Below are positions 1-4,776 of a stretch of DNA of 7,445 bases, piece by piece; within the stretch, counting starts at the first letter, position 1, and the number at the start of each line of letters is the position of its first letter. This DNA comes from Planctomycetota bacterium. GTDB taxonomy: Bacteria > Planctomycetota > PLA2 > JAEUHO01. The notes under the pieces were generated by a model, which saw nothing but the letters and a program-made list of their open reading frames with translations, did no database searches and was not told the DNA's origin. The stretch is from positions 1-7,445 of the forward strand of contig JARGNS010000183.1 of NCBI GenBank assembly GCA_029213105.1, read 5' to 3'. Both the position numbers and the translations under genes were made by a program.

Positions 1-182
1 GCCCCGCCGCGCACGCCCCACTCGACGTGGGCTCGTTCTGGCCGTCGTTGATCTGGGCCCGCCCTGCAGGCGGACGGAATGGGCGTCCCCCGGGGCGGGG
101 GCCCGCGGCCCACCGCCGCAGTCCCGTAGGATGACCAGCCCGACGCGGGACACGCCCGCGCCGTGCTCACTCACCCATCCCG
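1..182. other. Leading region with no supportable gene
   Basis: No gene can be supported here. The plus frame starting at base 1 stops at 49-51 and the one starting at base 3 stops at 132-134, so either could be the last codons of a gene that begins outside the window. Neither tail is recognisable. A small GC hairpin (CCGCC at 59-63, GGCGG at 69-73, 5-nt loop) would fit a weak terminator after the first of these stops. A TAGGAT box at 127-132 resembles a -10 element for the dodecin gene, but no -35 match lies at the right distance. Confidence 0.4.
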
Positions 183-187
183 GGAGG
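183..187 (+). promoter_or_regulatory. Ribosome binding site of the dodecin gene
   Basis: GGAGG lies 5 nt before the ATG at 193. This decides the start: an in-frame ATG at 163 would add ten residues that do not look like dodecin and has no comparable Shine-Dalgarno match. Confidence 0.8.
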
Positions 188-192
188 ACCGC

Positions 193-399
193 ATGTCCGT
201 CGCCAAAGTCATCGAGATCTCAGCCGCTTCGCCTTCGAGCTTCGAAGATGCCGTCCGCCGCGGCATCGAGACCGCCTCCAAGACGATCAAGAACATCCAG
301 GGCGCCTGGATCAGCGAGCAGAAGATCCGCGTCACGGACAACGCCGTGACCGAGTTCCGCGTCTCGATGCGGGTCAGCTTCGTCGTCTCCGAGGACTGA
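193..399 (+). CDS. Dodecin family protein (calcium-dodecin/SecE2-like subgroup)
   Basis: A 68-residue protein with the whole dodecin pattern: an N-terminal strand (VAKVIEIS, residues 3-10), a serine-rich turn and helix (SPSSFEDAVRRGIETASKTIKN, about 13-34), then two strands around residues 37-48 and 53-65. Dodecins are small cytoplasmic proteins that assemble into hollow dodecamers; classical members store or buffer flavins. The central segment reads GAWISEQ (37-43) rather than the NLDWFEV type, and the position that is Gln in flavin-binding dodecins (the HYQV strand) is Arg56 here (EFRV). That resembles, from memory, the calcium-dodecin/SecE2-like branch, so flavin binding should not be assumed. 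The length is normal for the family. The gene stands alone, has a strong ribosome binding site, and is followed by a GC hairpin. Family assignment is very likely; the ligand is uncertain. Confidence 0.94.
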   Translation: MSVAKVIEISAASPSSFEDAVRRGIETASKTIKNIQGAWISEQKIRVTDNAVTEFRVSMRVSFVVSED

Positions 400-415
400 C
401 CCTCGCGGCGCACAG

Positions 416-446
416 CGCCTCCCCCAGGCTGGGCGAGGGGGAGGCG
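416..446 (+). terminator. GC-rich hairpin, probable terminator after dodecin gene
   Basis: A perfect 10-bp inverted repeat (CGCCTCCCCC at 416-425 and GGGGGAGGCG at 437-446) with an 11-nt loop begins 17 nt after the dodecin stop codon. No T-run follows on the plus strand (TGGTCT), so this is not a textbook intrinsic terminator, although U-poor hairpins after genes are common in GC-rich bacteria. The stem reads equally on the other strand and could also stop transcription from the convergent gene at 622-1134. Confidence 0.6.
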
Positions 447-476
447 TGGTCTGCACGCCGTCCGTACGACTGGGGG

Positions 477-491
477 TGGGCCATGGGCCCA
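477..491. repeat. Short palindrome in the convergent intergenic space
   Basis: TGGGCC (477-482) and GGCCCA (486-491) form a 6-bp perfect inverted repeat around a 3-nt ATG loop. It lies in the 222-nt gap (400-621) between two convergent genes, about 30 nt after the 10-bp hairpin. It may add to termination or be a protein site. Apart from the hairpins listed, nothing else in this gap looks functional; the open frames crossing it have no ribosome binding site or recognisable product. Confidence 0.35.
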
Positions 492-596
492 AGCCGGCCC
501 ACGCTCGCTCCGCTTGGCTGGCCTGCTCGTGGCGGGACCATGCCCGACCGAGCCCCCTCCGTGCCCAGCGGGCTGCCCTCGAGCTGCACTGGCACC

Positions 597-611
597 GGGG
601 CGCGGAGCCCC
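597..611 (-). terminator. Weak hairpin beyond the minus-strand gene
   Basis: GGGGC (597-601) and GCCCC (607-611) make a 5-bp stem with a 5-nt loop, about 10 nt beyond the stop codon of the minus-strand gene. It is short and has no U-tract, so it is a weak terminator candidate. The stronger stem at 416-446 may serve as the shared backup. Confidence 0.3.
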
Positions 612-621
612 ACCGCGGCAC

Positions 622-1134
622 TCAAGGCGCGCGTCGCAGGGTGAGCGTGTTTCCACCGACGGTGATGCGAATGGTGTCGCCCTTCCAGAGGGCGTGCGTG
701 GGCGCCTTGCCGGGGATCGGCTCTCCATCCACGGCCTGCCGATGGAGAGTCAACGTCTCACCCTCGAGACTCCACCTGCCGTCGGTGCGGACTTCGTCGG
801 GCCCCAAGCGTGAAATGCTGGCGAACCGCCCGTCACCGTGCAGCTCCATGCGGAAGTCGACTTGGCGCAGGAGGGTAAGCGCCTGCGCCTTCATGCGATC
901 GATTGCGGCCTGACGCGTGACTTCGGGCTCGCTTTCGAGCGCCCGCAGCTCCTTGCCCTTCACGGCGCGCACGGTTGCCATGGCCAGTTCGTCCAGGCCC
1001 TCGGGGGACTGATCGAGGACGAAGTAGTCGACCACGACGGCGCCGGTCTCTGCGCGCCCGAGCGCCCACCACAGCCCGCCGGCCGTAGCGAGCAGCACCC
1101 CACAGGTGAGTACGGTTGCCGTCTTCCAAGTCAT
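622..1134 (-). CDS. Membrane-anchored protein with lipocalin-like C-terminus, unknown function
   Basis: A 170-residue protein that I cannot assign to a named family. Residues 5-25 form one hydrophobic segment after a short start with Lys4, so it is either an uncleaved N-terminal membrane anchor or a poorly cleaved signal sequence; no lipobox or AXA site is clear. Residues about 46-95 are charged and probably helical. Residues 95-168 alternate short beta-strand stretches: MELHGDGRFASI (96-107), GRWSLEGETLTLHR (119-132), LWKGDTIRITVGG (149-161) and TLTLRR (163-168). This pattern of a G-x-W-x-L-x-G turn, followed by a later W-x-G-D segment, resembles small lipocalin-like domains in other bacterial exported proteins. 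The domain would then lie outside the cytoplasmic membrane. The start is supported by a GAAGGA Shine-Dalgarno 9 nt upstream and a good sigma70-like promoter. Codon use is GC3-rich throughout, as in the neighbours. Confidence 0.75.
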   Translation of the reverse strand: MTWKTATVLTCGVLLATAGGLWWALGRAETGAVVVDYFVLDQSPEGLDELAMATVRAVKGKELRALESEPEVTRQAAIDRMKAQALTLLRQVDFRMELHGDGRFASISRLGPDEVRTDGRWSLEGETLTLHRQAVDGEPIPGKAPTHALWKGDTIRITVGGNTLTLRRAP

Positions 1135-1143
1135 GTGGCGCAG

Positions 1144-1149
1144 TCCTTC
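1144..1149 (-). promoter_or_regulatory. Ribosome binding site of the minus-strand gene
   Basis: On the minus strand this reads GAAGGA, 9 nt before the ATG at 1134-1132. It supports that start codon. Confidence 0.6.
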
Positions 1150-1169
1150 GACTCCCAGGATCCCCGCGG

Positions 1170-1198
1170 ACGCTACGGACGTCCCCCCGCGCGGTCAA
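1170..1198 (-). promoter_or_regulatory. Sigma70-like promoter for the minus-strand gene
   Basis: Read on the minus strand, TTGACC (1198-1193) is a 5/6 match to the -35 consensus. After exactly 17 nt comes TAGCGT (1175-1170), which keeps the TA and final T of the -10 box. Transcription would begin near 1163, leaving a leader of about 30 nt that contains the Shine-Dalgarno sequence. It is assigned by eye only. Confidence 0.5.
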
Positions 1199-1211
1199 GA
1201 CTTCAGTGCCG

Positions 1212-1240
1212 TTGACTCCCGGACCTCGCGGGGCTAGGCT
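1212..1240 (+). promoter_or_regulatory. Sigma70-like promoter for the surface-protein operon
   Basis: TTGACT (1212-1217, 5/6 match to -35), a 17-nt spacer, then TAGGCT (1235-1240), which keeps the TA and final T of the -10 box. Transcription would begin near 1247, giving a leader of about 89 nt before the ATG at 1336. The -35 box lies 13 nt from the -35 box of the divergent promoter, so the two could hardly be occupied independently. Confidence 0.5.
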
Positions 1241-1323
1241 TCCGCCCGCGCGTGGCGTGGCCGGTCGGGAGGACGGGGCGCGCACTGCAAACGCGCGGGT
1301 CGGGTGAGGCTCGACTATCGAGT

Positions 1324-1328
1324 GGGAG
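1324..1328 (+). promoter_or_regulatory. Ribosome binding site deciding the start at 1336
   Basis: GGGAG sits 7 nt before the ATG at 1336. The frame is open from an earlier ATG at 1252, but that start would place 28 residues before a classical signal peptide and has no good Shine-Dalgarno match. Confidence 0.75.
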
Positions 1329-1335
1329 AACTATC

Positions 1336-4300
1336 ATGCTGCGTTTCGCAAGAGTCCCCTGGTGGTCGGCATGTGTCCTCTTGCTGATCTCGCTCTTCGC
1401 GCCAGGAACGGCAGACGCGGAGGACCCCCAGAAGGCCCCGCTCGAGTTCCAACGCACCGACTACGAGCAGTTGATCTTCACCGGGACGGACCGGGACATC
1501 GACGCCAACACGGCGGATGGCTGCCGCCGGGAATTCGGGAAGCCGCTGGCCCAGCCCCCGGGCGACATGGCTCGCGAGCTCGGAGCCGACGTGATCAAGT
1601 CGCTCGTCAAGGCCGCCATCGGGAGCGACAACCTCGGCCCGCTCGGTTCCTTCATCGACGCCGTGGTGTTCTTCGGTGGCTCCCCCGTCAAGCTCGGGCC
1701 CAAGCTCAACTTGAACGTCGGTGGCTACATGAAGACCCAGACCGAGGGCATGGCGACGATCACCAAGGCCGGCGTCCCGGTTGACGTCCAGATCTACTCT
1801 CCGAAAACCAACTACTTCAGCCGCGGCAACAAGATCCTCATCCAGCCGGACTGGAACCCGCTCCACTACCTGGAGCTTCTGGAGGTCGAGCCGGCCTTCT
1901 ACAGCACGGAGGTGGGCGCCTACACCTGTGGTTTCGACCTCGAGTTGGAAGTAGGAATCTGCACGCCACCGGGCCCCGACTTCGGGTTCGGATCCATCTG
2001 GCCGTCGCAGTGCTGGAACAAGTCCGTGCCGTTGATCCCCGGGAACAAGAGCTTCCTGGATCTCGACATCCCGGTCTTCACGATGTGCAAGGAGGGCTAC
2101 AACAACCCTGCATCCCTCGTGACGGGCAAGGTCGACGGCCAAGACCCCAACAGCCCCTGTGGCGACAATCTCCTCACGGCGCCCGTCATCGGTCCCCTCA
2201 TCCAGGCGGCAACCGCTGTCGGGGCGACGCCCTTCTCCATCGGTCAGAAGCCAGACGGTTCCCTCTGCGTGAGCACGACGGGCGGCCTTGACTTGAATGC
2301 CGCTCGCCAGAAGCGCAAGCGCAAGAAGGGCGCGTGCCGCCAGACGCTGCCCGAGATGTCCCTGTGCTTCAACACGGCGACCGCCAGCTCGCTGAGCCTC
2401 GTCAAGGAGAACCCCCTGGCCGCGGGCTACACGCCGGGGCGCATCACCTTCAGTGGGCGCAAGCCCAAGGTGGTCGCTGGCGGGCTCGACATCATCTCGC
2501 TCCTCGACCCGGTCATCAAGTCTGCCACGGGCCAGAACTGCATCGCCACGAGCATCGACCTGGGGCCCCTGGTCCTCGACCTGGGCGACCTCACCGTGGC
2601 GTACTACATCGATCAGCTCACGAACTTCTACCTGGACTCGATGCCGCGCATCGACCTCGACGTCAAGGACGACCCCGTCGTCATGGCCGAGGGCATGGAC
2701 TACGAGGTTGTCCGTCGACTTACCACGGGCCCCGTGCTGCGTGACGGCCGTGTGGGAGCCGGGGCTCCCGGCGGCGGGACCATCATCAGCTTGCGTGCGG
2801 ACGAGCAGGTGTACGTCCACTACCCGGACACGGTCACCCCCAGCCGGGGCGCGCCGGATTTCCGCCTCGCCAGCACCATCAGCACGTTTGCCGAGCAGGA
2901 GGATCTCGTAGGGCTGGAGTTCCGGCTATTCGAGTTCAGCCTCGTGGGATGGACGCCCAAGCCGGCGTTCGAGGAGTTCAGCGCCCCGCGTCCCAGCAAA
3001 GCGCGCGCAACGAGCGGGGCAGGCCCGAACCCCGCCGCAGCCTGCACGCCCGACGCCGCAGCCATGGCTGCGACTTCGCCAGCGCGCACGGTCATCCAGA
3101 ACCAGTCCGAAGACGTGTCGGACATGTTCGCCCCCATTCCGCGGCGGACGATTCCGGTGGTCCTGGACCCTGAGGACCCGATCATCGAGATCAAGCAGGA
3201 ACTCAGCGAGGCCTTCAACGAAGGCGCCGGCTCGCGGAGGATCACCTACACGTACAAGCTGCGCAATGCGGGTGACGTCGACCTGTTCGAGGTCCAGATC
3301 GAGAACGACCTTGCGACGATGTTGGGCCAGAGCAAGACCGACCCGAATAGCGGCGTGGTGGACTGGAAGGTCCTCTCCCTCAGGGTGTGCAGCGGACTCG
3401 ACAGCGGCAATCACACCGAGTTGACCCCCAACCCGCTCTTCGACGGGCGAAGCGACATCCGCATGCTGGCGCCCGGCACCGGTCCGATTACGCTCGATGG
3501 CGACATCGGCCAGCGGCTTGCCATCGACCCGAGCACCGGGATCGGCGAGACGACCTATGTCGTCCTCGTCCTGCGCGTCTGGCCGGGCCCCGCCCCGCGC
3601 GACCTCGTGGGCATGGGGCCCTGGGAGTTCGAGAACGTCACGCGAGCCACCGCACGCAGCAAGAAGCGGAGTTGCTACATCCCGGACGGCACGCCAGTCG
3701 AGCACACGGACACCAGCGTGATCAACCTCGGGCCGGCACAGCTCACGGACATCAGCCAATACGTGCTCTACGCGAACCACACGCTGGAGCTGGACCAGGC
3801 CAGCCGTTCCTACGGCCACGTGGGCTCCAACGAGGACATCTACATCGAGCTGGGCGACAGCAGCATCCTGGCCGGCGACATGCACGCTAGCAGGAAGATG
3901 CTGATCGACGGCACGCTGGGCGCGGACTACGCCTTCGCCCCCGAGATCGAGATCCGTCCGACCGGCACCCTCACGATGTATGGCTATCTCATCGATGGGG
4001 ATGAGGTCGTGCGCGACCGCCGCACGGTTGTGATCCCGGCTTCGGTCGCCGCGCCCGTGCCGCCGACAGATCCTCTGCGCGTGCTCATACCGCCGGGGCG
4101 CGCCATGCAGCTCGTTGCAGGCAAGTACGATACGGTCACCGTCCAGACCGGTGGACTGCTCACGTTCGGCCCCGGCACCTACGAGATCGATCACCTCACC
4201 GTGATCGAAGGCGCCAGGATCCGGCTCGACCCGGCCCACGGCCCCATCCAGATCAACCTCCACAAGGCGCTACGGCTCCGCAAGGGCGTCGTCATGTCCA

Positions 4301-4776
4301 TCACGCCGTTTCCCTCCGTCACCAAGGACGTCCGCTGGGTGATGCCCAATCCTGATGCGGACCTGCGTGTGGAAACCGGCGCGAACGCCCTGGGAACGTT
4401 CTGGGTTCCCGGCGGCAAGGCGGCCCTCGAGCCGGGAAGCAGGCTGGAGGGCGCGATCTACGCGCAGGACATCCACGTCGCCCAGGGGGCCTCGTTCCGT
4501 TTCCACAGTGAAGCGTGCGAGGGGCCTTCCTACTTGACGTTCGACCAGGACTGCGACAAGTACTCCGACTGCGAGGATCCGGCCCCGACGGATCCCCTCG
4601 TCCCCCCCGAGCCCCCGCCGTTCTTGGGACCGCCCTCCCAGCCGGGGACGCCCAAGACATACGCCTCGCCCGGCAATGAGCCCTTCGCACCCGGCTGGTT
4701 CCTGATTCCCGATGAGGGCCGCAAGCGCGCGGCCCCCGCGGGGGCAGCCGCTCGTCCCGCTGGAGGTGCCAAATGA
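1336..4776 (+). CDS. Large secreted multidomain surface protein (DUF11-like and pilus-type beta-rich domains)
   Basis: A 1146-residue exported protein. Residues 1-28 are a signal peptide: basic start, hydrophobic core ACVLLLISLF, and an ADA site cleaved before Glu29. Residues 29 to about 555 match no family I know; they hold ten cysteines (63, 198, 209, 226, 251, 275, 311, 334, 344, 402), which suggests disulfides outside the cytoplasm, and a basic run KRKRKK at 326-331. A Pro/Ala/Ser-rich linker spans about 550-585. Residues 616-798 resemble DUF11-type repeats (YTYKLRNAGDVDLFEV, 638-653). Residues 816-1055 are beta-rich, with the pattern of pilus/surface-associated domains sometimes labelled DUF7305: GGLLTFGPGTYEIDHLTV (939-956) and LEGAIYAQDIHVAQGASF (1037-1054). 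Residues 1070-1081 (DQDCDKYSDCED) look like a degenerate thrombospondin-3-type calcium loop. The tail is proline-rich, then basic, with no transmembrane helix, LPXTG or PEP-CTERM signal. It is co-transcribed and translationally coupled with the lipoprotein gene downstream. Domain calls are by eye; function is unknown, and a surface or matrix role is inferred. Confidence 0.88.
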   Translation: MLRFARVPWWSACVLLLISLFAPGTADAEDPQKAPLEFQRTDYEQLIFTGTDRDIDANTADGCRREFGKPLAQPPGDMARELGADVIKSLVKAAIGSDNLGPLGSFIDAVVFFGGSPVKLGPKLNLNVGGYMKTQTEGMATITKAGVPVDVQIYSPKTNYFSRGNKILIQPDWNPLHYLELLEVEPAFYSTEVGAYTCGFDLELEVGICTPPGPDFGFGSIWPSQCWNKSVPLIPGNKSFLDLDIPVFTMCKEGYNNPASLVTGKVDGQDPNSPCGDNLLTAPVIGPLIQAATAVGATPFSIGQKPDGSLCVSTTGGLDLNAARQKRKRKKGACRQTLPEMSLCFNTATASSLSLVKENPLAAGYTPGRITFSGRKPKVVAGGLDIISLLDPVIKSATGQNCIATSIDLGPLVLDLGDLTVAYYIDQLTNFYLDSMPRIDLDVKDDPVVMAEGMDYEVVRRLTTGPVLRDGRVGAGAPGGGTIISLRADEQVYVHYPDTVTPSRGAPDFRLASTISTFAEQEDLVGLEFRLFEFSLVGWTPKPAFEEFSAPRPSKARATSGAGPNPAAACTPDAAAMAATSPARTVIQNQSEDVSDMFAPIPRRTIPVVLDPEDPIIEIKQELSEAFNEGAGSRRITYTYKLRNAGDVDLFEVQIENDLATMLGQSKTDPNSGVVDWKVLSLRVCSGLDSGNHTELTPNPLFDGRSDIRMLAPGTGPITLDGDIGQRLAIDPSTGIGETTYVVLVLRVWPGPAPRDLVGMGPWEFENVTRATARSKKRSCYIPDGTPVEHTDTSVINLGPAQLTDISQYVLYANHTLELDQASRSYGHVGSNEDIYIELGDSSILAGDMHASRKMLIDGTLGADYAFAPEIEIRPTGTLTMYGYLIDGDEVVRDRRTVVIPASVAAPVPPTDPLRVLIPPGRAMQLVAGKYDTVTVQTGGLLTFGPGTYEIDHLTVIEGARIRLDPAHGPIQINLHKALRLRKGVVMSITPFPSVTKDVRWVMPNPDADLRVETGANALGTFWVPGGKAALEPGSRLEGAIYAQDIHVAQGASFRFHSEACEGPSYLTFDQDCDKYSDCEDPAPTDPLVPPEPPPFLGPPSQPGTPKTYASPGNEPFAPGWFLIPDEGRKRAAPAGAAARPAGGAK
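4762..4776 (+). promoter_or_regulatory. Shine-Dalgarno and ATGA overlap coupling the two operon genes
   Basis: GGAGG at 4762-4766 lies inside the last codons of the upstream gene, 6 nt before the ATG at 4773. The ATG shares bases with the upstream TGA (ATGA, 4773-4776). Such 4-nt overlaps usually mean translational coupling, so the two proteins are probably made in related amounts. Confidence 0.85.

Noticed and set aside
163..192. Earlier in-frame ATG for the dodecin gene
   Set aside because: The ten extra residues are not part of the dodecin fold, and the strong GGAGG at 183-187 serves the ATG at 193.
446..913. 155-codon plus-strand frame across the convergent gap and the minus-strand gene
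   Set aside because: No ribosome binding site, an Arg/Pro/Ser/Ala-rich translation, and conflict with a minus-strand gene that has a membrane segment, Shine-Dalgarno and promoter.
1252..1335. Earlier in-frame ATG for the secreted protein
   Set aside because: It would add 28 residues before a normal signal peptide, starts only about 5 nt after the predicted transcription start, and lacks a Shine-Dalgarno sequence.
1315..2820. 501-codon open frame on the minus strand opposite the secreted-protein gene
   Set aside because: GC-rich genes often leave the opposite strand free of stops. Its translation is composed mostly of Arg, Ala, Gly, Asp and Val with no recognisable domain, while the plus strand has a signal peptide, ribosome binding site and known modules.
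2926..4263. 445-codon minus-strand open frame
   Set aside because: A shadow of the plus-strand gene; biased composition, no ribosome binding site or domain.
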